Notes: a model not told the origin generated them from the sequence alone. 64,000 nt of DNA from Prosopocoilus inquinatus (GCA_036172665.1 CM069873.1:30744001-30808000); one strand, 5' to 3'. Counted from the first letter of the stretch, positions 21,811 to 35,848 are shown. Numbers and translations are program-made.

Positions 21811-23150
21811 AAAGGCATTCTTAAATAGATATGTATGTTTACTTTATGACTGTGTGAAAATTTTCAGTGAAAGCAATTGTTTTGGTGCGATATATGAATA
21901 ATGACTTATGCTGGTTTAAATAGTTATAGTTAACTTAATATCAAATATTTTTTCAGTTTCTTCATATGAGGGGAATCTACACATTATACTCTTTGTAATA
22001 GATTGAATATTATTGATCTGTGATCGTTATTTTAGCGGTGGCAGCGTTTTGAAATTTCATATTTTGATTGCTGGAATTTTATTGCTAACTTCTCATCGGT
22101 AAATATTTTGTGGGATTCGAAATTGGTAAAAATGGAAAGTAACAGACAAAACTAAATATAAAGATTTTATTAAAGATGTGGTCAGCGGTTATGGAATGAT
22201 TCTGCCACAATGGAAGAGGGTTCCTTCGCTTCAACAAAAGAAAGTTTGTCAAGTCATTTGTCAAGTCAAGAACAACACCAAGTCCTCACTAATTAGTTTT
22301 TCCTTCATTCTTTTATTAATCAAATAAATAATTAGATTTTTTTAAATTTTTTAATTAATGGTCTTAAATTACTGTGAGTCACAGCAACAAATGCGCTGTT
22401 ACAGAGGTAAAAGCCCCATTAAAACTTGGCGAACATATTTTGAAACGGTATATTGCCAATATAAGGAGCGATAAAACAAGTTATCCTCAATAACGAATTA
22501 ACGAGCACATCGGAAATGTTGTTATCGAAATGAATACATCTAGCTTTTGATTCAAATCCCTTATATCTGCACTAAAATGTCAATAAATTTTTTATTACTT
22601 TTGTCCATATTAAAAAAAAATACCATTAGTATTTTTTAATATTTTAGATTTAATTTTTGATACTGAAAAATGTAATTGTACAAGTATATTATAAACAAAT
22701 ATTTAGAAAGGGCTTCAACTTACTCTCGTCGATTACTCGCAAAACTCTTTAAGTTACAAGCCGTTATATTCCAAGTTGTGCAATGTTTTATGTCCCTGTT
22801 TACTTAGAGCTTGGTCTGGTAGCGTAATAAAGCTCGCCGTATGAAATCAATATTGTCATATAATTTCTTACGTAAGTTACTTAATGCAATATAAACATAA
22901 AACAAGCGTAATGGAGTGGAAGTATACGCTATCTATCGAAGCATTATGTTCCTTATTATTGGCAAATAGTTCCTCAAATCCCCCAAGGTAAATTAGCTAA
23001 AAGTTATGCGCCCAATTTATAGTATTAGTTTGCTTACAGTTTACAAGATTAGGTAACTTCTTAAAGCATTACATTAAAGTGAATTTGTTTTTTAGAAACA
23101 CTGAGGAGAGATTTATGTTAGAATTATTCATATCATATTTTTTGGAAAAA

Positions 23151-23328
23151 TTTGTCTATCCTACTGCAATGTCAGGTCAAAAAGCGATAGTAAGATGTCG
23201 CTATTTTATCTGTTCATATTTTTTGGGTTTTGTTCTGATTTATTCAGAAGACGTTGGTAAAAAAGCAAGCATGCACGTGATACAGTTTGAATTTATACAT
23301 TTTTTGAAAGTGGTTCATCCGGTATACA
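23151..23328. repeat. Fragment of the foldback family seen at 4.3-5.9 kb
   Basis: The first 63 bp match 5609-5672 closely (TTGTCTATCCTACTGCAATG, AAAAAGCGAT). The right end, CATCCGGTATA, is of the TATACCGG(A/G)TG type found at the ends of other elements in this window. The left end is lost. Confidence 0.6.
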
Positions 23329-23411
23329 CATGTATATGTAGTTTCTTTTACACCCGTTATTCTTTTCCACAATGATATATATAGATATTTTCTTTTTCAT
23401 CTTTTCAACAG

Positions 23412-23578
23412 TTTTACTTTCCTTTGGCGACCAGCATGTCGAGAGAAGGTTTCTCAGGAAACCATCTGAGCAAAACCATGCTTTGTCTGCAAGTAAAGAA
23501 AAAGTCAATACTTTATCATCTCAAGCAAATCCTTCAGGATTAGAAAACGATGTTTGCATTAAAAAGCATAATAAATAA
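23412..23578 (+). CDS. Doubtful terminal exon, unknown protein
   Basis: A strong acceptor-like tract (TTTTTCATCTTTTCAACAG ending at 23411) precedes an open frame of about 55 codons, LLSFGDQHVERRFLRKP through SEQNHALSASKEK to DVCIKKHNK and a TAA at 23576-23578, with AATAAA-rich sequence just after. The composition is more protein-like than the background. I do not recognise it, no upstream exon was found, and it lies inside the intron of a gene on the opposite strand, next to a transposon fragment. It may be a transposon tail or chance. Confidence 0.15.
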
Positions 23579-26500
23579 ATACACCAAATAATAAACCTAT
23601 TCCTCGGATCATCTTTCATTTTTTTCTTTCGTTCCAATATATTCTCTTAGCCGTTCTTTTATTCACCATTAATTGAATCAGTAACAGTTTAGTAAATCCT
23701 CGTTGCCCAAAACAAGTAACTTAAAGTAAAACTAATGGATACAAATGTAATAAACAACTTTAGATTCTAATATATATTTATTTAATTAGTGAATTGTTCT
23801 CTTCGATTCCTTATTTATAATTGAAACTTACACTTTGTAAGTATGGAATAATTGTATCTAATTTTTCTCTTACATTTATTCTTCTTTACGTAGTTAAGCG
23901 AGCTTATTTTTTTGACACTCGGTAAACGATTTCACAGTTTCAGCGAGAAAGAAACTTTGCCTCCGGGGTGGACTTAAATATTTAATTTGCGAAGAAGTTA
24001 TTATCTAACCAGTTTCCAAGTTAAATTCAAACGAAATTTTCCGCAAGCAATTAGCGCTAATTATTTCGTGTTTTAAACGTGGTTATATCGTAAATCCTTT
24101 ATTTACTTGCCCGCGTCGTTACCCTAATCCCTAGCGGTTGAAATTAACTAACAGGGCTTTATAAAAATTTTAAACGGATACCTTTAGTAGGTTGGTACGT
24201 TTATGCCAGTTTAAGCATGTAAGGATTAAAAAAAAAACCGTGTACTCCTGCATGATTAAAATAATACCTAAATTTCTTCATAAATGAGTTCTTGCAATGA
24301 AATGATTGAATTTTATGTTTCATTCTTTGTTAGCAATTTCAAAGTAGTTTCTTATATTTCACCTTCATTTTTAATACAAATTTTGGTTCTGTTATTAAAT
24401 ATGTAAGCCATTTTCCCTGGCTTGCGTGTCGCCCAGTAATATTTAGTGGCTTATAAGTTAGTGCCACTGAATTAACGAACGAGTTACTATTCCGTATAAT
24501 GAATCCCAGCACAGCGCCCTCATCAAACTATAACAATAAAGTGGACATTCGCCGTGCGATGTAATCACAATTAAGGTGTGACATTATTGTTATTACCATA
24601 TGAATAATCATATCATAGTGTCAGGTGGCAGTTTTATAGCAGTTCTTGCTTGTTTATTCGACAGGTTGTAAATCATGAGTTGTTATTTTAAAGATATGAC
24701 ATTAAAATATAGAACATTACATGTGATTTGTGAATACAACAGTCACAATAGATGTTAGGAGTTAAGAGGAAGAGCAAACGCAATGGAATATACACGGTAA
24801 TTCATTCCACGAGGAATAGAAAATCTCATGCCTACCGTTTAAAATGCAGAAATTAAACTATGCTTTGGCAACTCGTAGCAGTGGGAGTATTCACTAACAT
24901 AATACTTTCTCTTGCCGCCAAAAGCGCTCTCATTGCGATTTCTTAGTTAGCAATCCAGGCATTTAAAAAATTATTTTTGCATAAGATGGTATCTGTGTTT
25001 ATTACTCATTATTTATTTTCTGGATTTTTATATCTTATTGCGCAAATGTAAAATTAAATCTTTTTAAGATTTATTTGTATATACAGTCTGAATTAATAGT
25101 TATGTTTCTCTGACAAAATCTTAAAATGCGTCCCCGTTCACTTCTAACAAATGGACAGGTACGTATCAAATTCTTCTCAATGATCACACAGTTACGTTTT
25201 GTTGGGGGTGACGTTACCTCTAATCCTGAGTGTACTTACTTATAGTAGCCCATATTTTATGAAGTCTCACTTTACAGTGAAATTTATTTCTCTGCCATTT
25301 CAGTTTAATCTATAAACCGTTGAGTGCCTTAACTTAAAACTCATCGAAAGTGAACTTCAGACATACAATGAAATGTCGCTAGTTTTAGAAGATAATAAAT
25401 TTAGCAACATTATTATAGCTTTCGTCCAGATAACTATCGCTAATGACATCAAATAGCAAATAAATTTTCCCGGAACGGAAAAATCGAAAAGCCATGGAAA
25501 CTCTTAAATAATTTTTAATACTGTATTAAGACCATAAAATCTGATTTACAGACTATGACCCCAACAAAAATTAATTTTGGCATAATACATTTATTCTCAT
25601 CTTCCTCGTTATTTACAGGTTGCAAAAATGTTGCATACGTGAAACGCCATAAAATTTTCAAATCGAACAGGCATTAATGCACACATTCCCATTCAGTGAA
25701 CGCTATTTTTTTGTGTTTTTTTCCAACGAGCGAATTATTTTACTAAAAGCATTTCGCCTGTACGTAACGCATTAAAACTGTTGCGACGACGCCGTAAAAA
25801 TAAATTTTACAGCACGAAACGATATTTTCTGTCCGAATAAAAACATCCTGCAAGAGCATATGATATTATTTGCTATAAAAATATCTCGTATATTCTTTCA
25901 TAAGCTGCGAAATGAAAATAGTAAAGTGCGCGTTGTTTATTGGTGCCCGGCTACTGCTTGACTTATTGTTAGTAGTTAAGACGTGCTTTCAACTTGACTG
26001 ATAACAAAAGACGTAAGCTGATTCAGAATCTTGTGACGAAATGTTCTCGACAGGTAACATTAAAAGTATTTTTTTTAAAACGAGATTTTAATTTTTTTCT
26101 CCTAAAAACGTTTCCAATTTTCATACAACAGTGAATCCCATCTAGAAGTTAAGTTTTTATATATTCTTCATATTGTGACCGGGTGATGCAGATGTAGAAT
26201 CGTGACTATTTAATAATAATCTCCTGGCCACTATAATAGGTAGACAAGCAGGTAAACAAACACAAAATACAAACTTGAAGTATAATTCAACACCTGTTTA
26301 GTTTTAGATTGCGACTCAATAATTTTTTTGGGGAGACATTATTAAAAATATGACTATACGTTCAGAATTGATTAATTTCCTTTGCAACCAATACGATCCC
26401 TTTAAAGATAGAAAACTGTGAAGCAAAGAGAAAATTACAACAGCAATCTGAAACGTATTTAAATTTCAATTTCAACGTTCAAAACCATTGCGTTTTGGGT

Positions 26501-29500
26501 TTCTGCTAAAAAAAATAGCAGTATAGAGTACAACAGAATTAATACACGTTTAATTAATTACTTGCAAATTGACGTATGAAATGTATCTATTTTCATACAT
26601 CAAATTAATAATACATAAACGTTTTTACATTTACGTACAGATAATTAATTTTTGTAACTTTGGGATCATGGATTGCAGAAACGAAACGCCTGAAACTGTA
26701 TATGCGTTTCTGGGATACACTGTACATACTCTCCTGAAATATTTTGAATTTACCTTATTCACTTATACATTTAGCACAAAATTATAGTCAGATAATTACA
26801 CATTAATAATACCTGTCACAACATATTTCGGCGTGAAAATTTCGATATTAACAGCACAGTGTATCCCCCTCGAAACATAAATTTATGTAAACAAGGGTAT
26901 TGTCAACCAATCAGCGCGCCCATCCAATGATTCATCTATTTCGTTTCAATTCACTTAATTTAGTTTTATTCCATCTAACAAAATGAAATCAGCAAAATGT
27001 TTAATTGCTTTCGCTAATACTATTTTGCAAACGCATAATTAATTGATTTCAAATCGATTCATCAGTGCGGTTTATCAGCTTTGTCTTATTCCCTAGAAAT
27101 AGCGTAATTTGAGTTAATTTATAACAAACTGCTTTTTTTAATTATACATTACTGAATAGTCCAAGGTAGAATGTGCAAAGAGTAAATACACAGTTATACA
27201 GGTTTTAGAACAATTTTTTGTCAACCTTTTGAAATGTATGGATGTAATAAAACTTTCTATTTACTTTAAGAATTTCAGTAGTGACTTACAATTAGGCCTT
27301 TTGCATTGGACCCCTCAAATTATACCTGAAATGTTATTTACATATGTATTAGTTTTTTTACCCTCAAACAAAAGCAATTCGAATGCGATTCAAATTGGAA
27401 CGCTTTGCATGGCAAAGAAACATTTTTTTAAGTGCCTTTTCGACGAATGCGTCTAACTTTTTTCGATCTACTTCGTGATTACTAGTGCTTCAGCAGGGCC
27501 ATAAATTGTAGGAAAAGTTAAAACAGATAGACGACCCGCTGAGATCTGACTGTCTCTATCCTTAATACCAATCAAGGATCAATGCGGAGAGCAAACACAG
27601 ATTGCAATCTCTAACACATTCTTGACAGTCTGTTTGAGTTAATAGAGGATGTAGAAACTAATTGAGTGGGTTGGTTCAAGTTGAACGATTAAGTTCTATC
27701 ACATTCAAGTAATAATGCCAATAAATTACTTACATTTTTTTCACTTAAATAAATATTTTACTTCTTTTTGTTTTTTGTAAACAGTACAGTTCATTCTGGC
27801 CTTGCCTGAATGTTTTAGGAGTATTTAAATTTAACATTTACAATAATTTTCTATTGGCAGAGCAAACCCATCACTGGGGGATACTCCTCTGTTGTGGACG
27901 ATATATAATATCCTTTCACATTTATATTTATTAGTACAATAGGAGTATGTAATTTATTATAACATATGCAATATGGCACCTTTATAATGTGAATAGTTCA
28001 TTGTGGCTCATGTGTAAACAATAGAGAGGTTTCCCTGCAGTTTGTTCTTAGAGACGAGTAGGCCAGTTTCACAATGCCGTCATGTTTTTTGTTTCTAATT
28101 CTAATTTACTTCAATTTTTCACAAAAGTAAATTCTCAGCTTTCACAAAATTTTGTTGTTTGCCTTACTCTGCTGTAATAATAAGTTGCCGAACCTGTTAG
28201 TTTTCCTAATTAAAACAGCCCTTGTTGATGGATAGAGCTCAATTTAACGCCCTCTAAGCGAATTCGGAGCGCCCTTTGCTCCGAACGTCTATTTGCAACT
28301 TTAAACTCCGTTTGTTAAACAACTCCGAGTAGAGAGAGAGGGAGATAATTTGAAATTAGAGATTTGCTCACTGCAAGCATATCGAGTAATTCGGGAACTA
28401 ACGGGATTATATTGAAAGTTGTCGGAGTCCGATTTAATAATGTCCCGTTTTTTTGTCAGGAATCCGTACAAAGCGGATTGAACGGTTTTAATTCGTTGCG
28501 TAAAAATAATGAAATTTATAAAAGGAACGCCGGTGCATTGTCTGGTTCTGTTAATGTCGAATTTATAATGAATTCGAGATTGTTGAATTGCAAGTTGTTC
28601 TACCGCTTTATTCCACGAACAATGGATTGTTTTCATTTAAATTTTTAAATCGAAATGTATTTAATTCGTGTTTTATAAACAATAATACTATTAATATATC
28701 AGGAAAACAAATAAACAGAATTGCTATTATTACCAATTTAAAATTACGAGGCATGAATGTTATTTTAATGAAATAAAATGCTAATATCAAAAATTTATTT
28801 ATTTTTTAAATAAACTGCCATACATTTATTTTAGTCAAACAGTATTTTATGCAACGAGTTTATAAAGCATGCCTTTTTTACTTCTGATTTTATAACACTC
28901 GCTTCGCTCGTGTGGTAAACTTAACGCCCGTACAAAAAAAACGTTTTTAGACGAGTTTCCTACATTACCTTTTTCAAGTCCTGAACTTAATGCTAGTGTA
29001 TGGAAAATCATGTCAAATCTGTTTTTTTTTTATAGTTACATCTTCTTTCGCAGGTTTGCTTTTTTCTTACATTTTTATTTTACACTTTAAAAATTGAAAA
29101 GTCGACGTTCTATTGCATCGATACTTAATTGAAGCTTTTTATTTAGCGGGAACATAAAGCTTTTTTGTAAAACTAGAATCCTATTTGTGGAAAGTGTCAA
29201 GTTTCTCGGGGAAAAATCTGAAGCGTTCGAAATAGTTTAAATTGCAGAGGTCTTAAAGCAGCAGCCCTTGTAATTACTGCTATAAATTCAGCAGGAATTT
29301 GCATTCCTGGAAATAAATATAATTCGAAATTCGGCCCGGGCTGGGTGTATTATGAAATTAGGGTGGTGCTGTCAGTTCAGATTAGAATTGTTCTGTGCTT
29401 ACCTTATATTTAAATAAATTATTTATTATTAAATGAAATTGATGTATAACGAGTTGCATGCAATTTCTTTAAATTAAATCATTTGCCAACTCTTCTTTAT

Positions 29501-29776
29501 AACGAAAAATTGGGACAGACATTCCAACTAGTAAAGAAGAAAAAAAAATCAAATGAAAAACTGCAAATCAATAATTTAATTAGCTAAATGATAGATTGGA
29601 TTCAATTCTCTCTGTCCTTTGAAGCACATAAATTCATATTTATGATTAACGATTAAGTTATGAAATTATTGGTGTTCCTAATATCTAATTAATTAAACAT
29701 AGAAAAAGTTTATTGTTAACACGGAGTATGAAATTTTTAGTTATTTTATGTTTAGTGCTTTAAAACTGTATAAATA

Positions 29777-29933
29777 CAGTCGAACTTCGACAACTCGAAC
29801 CATTGACTTGCAACAAAAAACTTCGAGTTATCAAGACTTCGGAATATTAAAATATTATATAATTCTCTCTCGACTTTAACTTGAGTTGTAAAAAATTTGA
29901 ATTATCGAAGTTCGATTTATCCAAGTTCCACTG
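29777..29933. mobile_element. pogo/Tigger-like MITE with TA duplication
   Basis: The 157-bp element begins CAGTCGAACTTCGACAACTC and ends GTTCCACTG. The reversed right end reads CAGTGGAACTTGGATAAATC. TA flanks both ends (29775-29776 and 29934-29935). Ends of the form CAGT.GAAC.TCGAT.A.TCGAA are typical of pogo/Tigger-class (Tc1/mariner superfamily) elements. It is non-coding. Confidence 0.85.
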
Positions 29934-29935
29934 TA

Positions 29936-32900
29936 AATAGAAATTAGCAAACTGCGTAACGAGTTTTAAATTTTTCTTTTCATTTACAAAAAATGATTGA
30001 AAATGTCCTGAACCTTTTCAGCAATTATGAAAAGATTCATTTACTAAATTATTTATACACGACAGAGCCGGCACTCTGACATTTTGGAACAGGCGCGCGT
30101 TAAAATTACTTTAGCGGAAGAAATTGTTGCACAAACGCGTGTGTTTTTGTGACGTTGACGAATACCCGCTCATTTACTCTCTCTCGGGCTTCCGCGTTTT
30201 GTAAGTACTGAAAAATTAAACGAAAATTGGATATTGATTAAATTTGTTTTGCGTCTGTTTGTCGCATTATAGTATACAGCTTTCGTTTGCGGTATACGAT
30301 TTCGATTTGTACTTGTATTAAAAATCATTTGACCCCTGATTCACAATAATAATTATTTCAAGGTATACATTACTTACTGTTAAATTGTTTATTGTAATTA
30401 ATAGTGATTTGAGTAATAAGTGCGTGAAGTTGATTTTTTTTCACGAGTATTTAGTTTACGCAAGGGTGTAAAAAAAGCTTCACGCAGGCGTTGCCTTTTC
30501 TTATTCTTATTTACAACTTTCGACAGTTATTATAAAATGAGATATTTCGTTATTTAAACAAAAAACAAGCACAAAAATCTATTTAAATGTGCCGAAAAGA
30601 AATTGGCTTTTATGGTATAAATGTATAAAGTAAACTTCATTTGAAGTGTTTCACACTTAACGCGTGGCTATTAAACGTACAGCACGATCAATACGTGGGA
30701 GTAGAACTTTCTTTCCTTTTTTGTAAATTCTTTTATATTATTAATGAAAATAGTAATCGCTTATTTTTATTACAATGAAACTAACATCTTGTCGATTTGA
30801 AATTAAAGCCACCTGTGTTCAGAATTCTCCCCTTCATTAATTAAAAGAACCTTTATTATCTTGAAAATACTTTAATTCAATTTCATTTTCATTCATTTTT
30901 AATTCAGTTCAGTTTTAGTAAATGATAACTTTTAACTTTTAACTGAACTTTCAGGACCTTTCTGACGTCTCGAGCTTTAATTTTCCCCGTCACCCGATAT
31001 ACACATAAATCCGAGAATGAGTGCCGTCATGCTCACCCGCGGTTGTCTACCCTCGCAATTAGAAAATTAATTTTGAAATTCAGATTAGCTCGCTGGGAAA
31101 TCAGAAATTTGGCGATTAAGACGGATGCTTGTGCGCGAAATCCCGGTTTTCGTCCTGCGAGAAAAGTTTAATTTTAAGTGAAGGGAAACTGCGAAAAAGG
31201 AAGCTTATTTTAAGACAGAAACCTGACGCTCTCCCTTGAAACGCAATATCGGAAGGTAATTTCGGGTATCTTTTATAATGGGATATCGTAAAGGTTGAAC
31301 TTCCATCCATCGCGATCAAAGTTCCAAGATCCTGGCAAGTAGGAGTCGGATTCATTTTTCTTTATTCCTTAGCTTTCACTTTTATCGGAAGTGTTTACTG
31401 CCACCTACACGTGGAACAAAACGCAATTTACAGCGGTTTTTATTAAAGGAATTAATTTACGCTATTGCTAATTAATTTGTTTTCTTTTGCAAATTGGAAA
31501 CGAGTCCATAATTAAGCAATTCATATTTTTTTGTTTTTATCGTTGATGTCTTATAGTGTAGATGTTTTATCGTATAAAGAAAATTTTCATTGATTCTAAA
31601 AATTTTATACTCTCTTTCCATATGCAGGGTTATTGAAAATAAGTGTCCGCAGGTAGTATACGAAAAAACAAAGCAAAAAGTCTGTATGCATTGGGGGTTT
31701 AATTTGCAGTAATAAAATATGCATTGACATTTCAATAAATCGGTTGATGAGCATTGAATATTTTACTGCATCACAAGAGCAATGAACCCTGAAACTAAAA
31801 ACGAGCGTTTATCCTAAAACGGAAACTGTATAAAATGTTTTATGTGGCCTTTTGTAGAATAACACGCAATTCACTTATTATAAATTTCGAACTTGTGTAT
31901 GCAAAGTACAAACGTAAGATGAAGCACAAAACTTTTACATAAATAGCAATACAATCATAATTTTTTTATAACTCGTAACACGGTATCAGAATTTACATTT
32001 AATTGAAGCAAATTCTTTTGCATTTTATAATTTTACAAGACGTTGCAATTCCGTATAAATATGTATCCATGTATTACAAATTATAAAAGAGCCTGTATAA
32101 CATCACATTCCTAAATCATAACAATGATTCCTGCTTTTCCCTTTTATTATTAGAAATGTATACATGTTAAATAGATTTACATAAAGTTCGTAAACCAGAA
32201 TTACTTCAGAACACATCGCCAGTTTAAGGCATCGTAATAATAAATCCGATTTTTCCAGGAAAATGTAATAATTTGAAATAATAATAATATCTAATAATAA
32301 TAAAAAGCCGGCGAGTTTCGTTTTTAGTTAAAACCTTCGCGAGCGACATCGCTACCATATACGGTCGTATTACAAAGAAAATCATCGGCAGATTTTCTTG
32401 AACGGTTAAGTGGCAAATACAATTCCTTTCCTTAGGCAAATGATTAACCAACTCTTTGTTTGAAGTTGAACTCGCATTCTGCCAGGCCGAAATTAATTTT
32501 CGACTATGGAGGTCGAATAAATGTTAAGCAAATGAAGAAGTTATTATCTCTTGAGTATCATCGTCTCCTAGGTTCTTATTTTACTTTGAAAGCGATTCAC
32601 TGTTTAAAATTTTTAATTTTGTTCAAACTTACTTTCATTATACACTGTTTCTGTTTCGGATACTTCGAGTTTCTTCATATTTCAGAACATTGGATATTTA
32701 TATCGGGTCACTTTTAAAATTTTTAATTGGAGTAAACCAATACTTTGCAAAAGTTCTTGACAATTCTGAAAAGACATTTTGATTTAAGTCATCAGACTAA
32801 TAAATTAATTAAGGTCTGGTTGACTTATTATAAGTTTACTTTAATTGTTATTTTATTTCAAGCTTGGAATGTTTTTTTTTTAAAGAATAAAACTTTTGTT

Positions 32901-35848
32901 TGTTTTTGTTTTAAATAGTTGCATGTTTAAAATTGACCCAAAATTAAACATGTTTTAAAACGAAAAAAAGAACAACAGTTTAAAACATTTAAATATTTCA
33001 ATTACTCTTACAGTTTACATAAAGAAGTTAAGAGTAATTATTATTACTTGGTATTTATGTAAAAAGTACGAATTGAAAGAAAGATGAAAAGGTTTTAAGT
33101 TTGTAATGTTGGATTATGTACCCTTTTAAATATAATGTCTATAATTTGATAAAAATTTAAATCGTTTAAGGCAGAGCATGTTTCATTTATGATCTACGAT
33201 CACTATATTTTAAATGATTTTCGAAGAAAGTATGAAGTATTTGGTATCAGCATACTGATAAAACCATTCTCTATATTATTCTGTGTATCAATCTATAAAA
33301 AATTAAAACTATTGAAGGGTGAACATATAGCCTGGAACACGCGGTAGAAAATCAAAGACAAATGATATGATAACGTTATAATATGAGCATGGAAGTGGAG
33401 GACCAACAGATTATAATGAATCTAATCAAATTCATATTAAATCAAGAAACTATTGAAGCTGTGATCATCACGTTATCAGCTCAGTCACGCATTATCTACA
33501 ATTATTAAAACAAATAATATAGGAATATATAAAAAGTTTAAAGTTAATCCGTGAGTGAAATACCAGTCCTAAATAAACAATTAGCTTCTGGTTACTTTGT
33601 ATTATATTACAAATATAAAGTACTTACACCAGAAGTGTTATTTTTTTATTTAAAACTACAAGAAATTAATTTAAAACATTAGCAAAAAAACATGTTAAAA
33701 CAGAGGGTATGTTTCTATTTCTGTGTTTTAAACATGTTTTAATCACTATGTTTTAAACGGTTTTTAAACTTTAACTCGACAGAATTATAATTGGAACTAA
33801 ACGTTTTACTATCGATTGATAGCTACAATCGATAGTAAAACGTTGAATGCTATTTATACCATTTATTTACAATTATTTTTATAATTGCTACTACAGCAAT
33901 GAATTGAAAGTTAAAATTAATTTGTGTTGAATAAATCGGATCTAAACGTAATTAAATTTCACGCATTAATTTTAAAAATGACCCAGTATAAGAATTCGTT
34001 TTCCTTTAATTTGCAGTGATAAATCATTTTCATTTTTATTTAAGACAGTTACGTCCAACCACTTTACACGTGATGTTTGTCTGTTTATTATAATTTTCTC
34101 GAATGGATAAAGCTGCACTTACACCAGAAATATTTTATTTTTTCATAATTACTTTTATATGCATATTGATATAAGGAGTCTTCATAAGCGATTGTACCTC
34201 ACGTGATCAAACTCTGCTTGATAGTTAGGCAACCAAAAATACACATGTTTGGAAAAACTGCGGCAGCACCAAATGTAATGTTAATATTTTTTCAGCGCCG
34301 ATCGATGGGTTTATGAGTTGCATTTTGCTTGTCATTACTTCGATTGTTAGGATTCTAACAAGCAGTTTTTACTAAATTCTTTAAAAAGATACAATCATAG
34401 GTGTATAATTTATTTACTTATTCATTCATTTACAACAATGCACTTTGGTAAATGTATCGTATTCTAAAAACGAAAATATATATAACTACGTTGTTGTATC
34501 CCAAACGTTAGATAAGTAATTGGTTTTTTTTATGTCAGGTGGGATACGCAGGATTAAATGAAGGCCCTCTACATACTATTATATATGTATAACAATCGCT
34601 GAACTTTTTAAAGCTATTTTAGTATTTCAGTTGTTACCACATTAATTAAATATACCTATCACTAATTGTAATGTATTTCGTTGTTACGGGAATGAATAAT
34701 TATCTTTTAAATAAATGAAACGCTAATATTTGAGCGACACTTTATTGCTTTCCACTCCATGGTGAACAATATACTACTTTTGCATGTGTTTACGCAAAAT
34801 AAAACTGGTCCCTCTTTTTGCATTACTCTAGGTAAAAATAACGTAAACCAATTTCCATAGAAGTAAAATAAAATAAACTCTCATATACAACACTAATAAT
34901 ACAATTATTTACATTTGATGTTTGCTAGTGTTACATTTTGAAATGTAAAACTTGTTTACGTGATAGTGTTATTTAGAATGAAATAATGTAGTAAAGCCTT
35001 TGATTCGGAATTGTAATTATCCCCTATTAGCTGGAATTCTGCTCTCATGTTTTCGAAACCGGAGTTAAACTGCTGCTCTTTGCATTCTTTCATGAAAATG
35101 TAAATACCCGGTGCGTTACATCTACATTCATCATATTTTTCGTTTTGAAAAAACCAAAATTTAGTGTTATTTCTTTGCTCGAAAAATACGTAAACACACG
35201 CATACAAAAATCGCACGGAAATTAATTATTGCGCAAAGACTGATAAACCTATCCGGCTTCGATATTCTAAAGCCGGCCGCATTGTTAAAACGGAAGTACA
35301 CCACAAAGCGAATCGATTCGGGCCGCAGATTGTTTCTAACTTTCCGAGCAACAATTAAAAGTACCCGCGTAAAAGACATCAAAAAAGTTGGTGTTCCGCT
35401 CGTTTTTTGTGCGCCCGAAATGAAAAGAAAACAAAGCTTTGTGTAACTGCGATGTGTAACGAAAGGTGGATGAATACCTCTCGGCAAAGGACTAAATTAC
35501 AAAGTACTACAAATACACAGCCACCAATCTATTTTCGCATTCAAATCAAGGCTTGATCTACTACAAATACGATTTAAATTTGCTAACATCACACAGCTTG
35601 CGGGACGTTAGTGCCGCCAACTTAATGGGAATTTGTTAGCATTGATGAAGATTTATTACATTTAGATGGTTACTATTTATTCAAAGCTATAAATACACAC
35701 AGTACAAATTTTACGAAATGTTTAATCATTTTCTTGTTTTCCATATAAAACTAAAGTAAATCCAACTACATACATGTATTACATTTGAGCTCTGACAGCA
35801 ATATTATTTTTTTTTTATAATTCAATAACAAAGTCCAGATTCAAAAAA
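29936..35848. other. Intronic sequence without genes; one perfect hairpin at 33800-33844
   Basis: No coding exon was recognised. AACGTTTTACTATCGATTG (33800-33818) is followed after seven bases by its exact inverse (33826-33844), then by TGAATGCT, as at 481-488. The rest is AT-rich; 30060-30200 and 35020-35500 are somewhat more complex. Confidence 0.5.
33800..33844. repeat. Perfect 19-bp hairpin
   Basis: The arms 33800-33818 and 33826-33844 are perfect inverses with a 7-base loop. Its right arm with the following TGAATGCT resembles 465-488, suggesting both derive from one element. Confidence 0.75.

Larger units (their letters stand above)
19571..22112. mobile_element. Large foldback element with internal direct repeats in both arms
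   Basis: The sequence 19571-20400 returns in inverted orientation at about 21120-22112, giving arms of roughly 830-990 bp around a 0.7-kb centre. Outer parts share GTTAGCAATAAAATTCCAGC, AAACGCTGCCACCGCTAAA and GTGTAGATTCCCCTCATATG; inner ends share GTCCGTTCTGGATTATTTTG and TTGTACAAATCTCGA. Within each arm a unit of about 159-171 bp starting GTTTTAGCCGGTTG is repeated head to tail (starts near 19876, 20047 and 20207, and mirrored in the right arm, which holds four GCCGGTTG starts). No transposase frame is present. By structure it resembles Foldback/Galileo elements of the P superfamily, but no terminal motif or target duplication confirms that family. Confidence 0.9.
22113..29776. other. AT-rich intronic sequence without genes
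   Basis: Apart from the repeat fragment at 23151 and a doubtful exon at 23412-23578 I see no feature. The interval 28250-28620 is more complex in base composition and could be a regulatory island. Confidence 0.5.

Noticed and set aside
32870..33770. ATGTTTTAAAAC-type inverted motifs as a large MITE
   Set aside because: The shared parts are short and A/T-rich; no consistent arms could be aligned.
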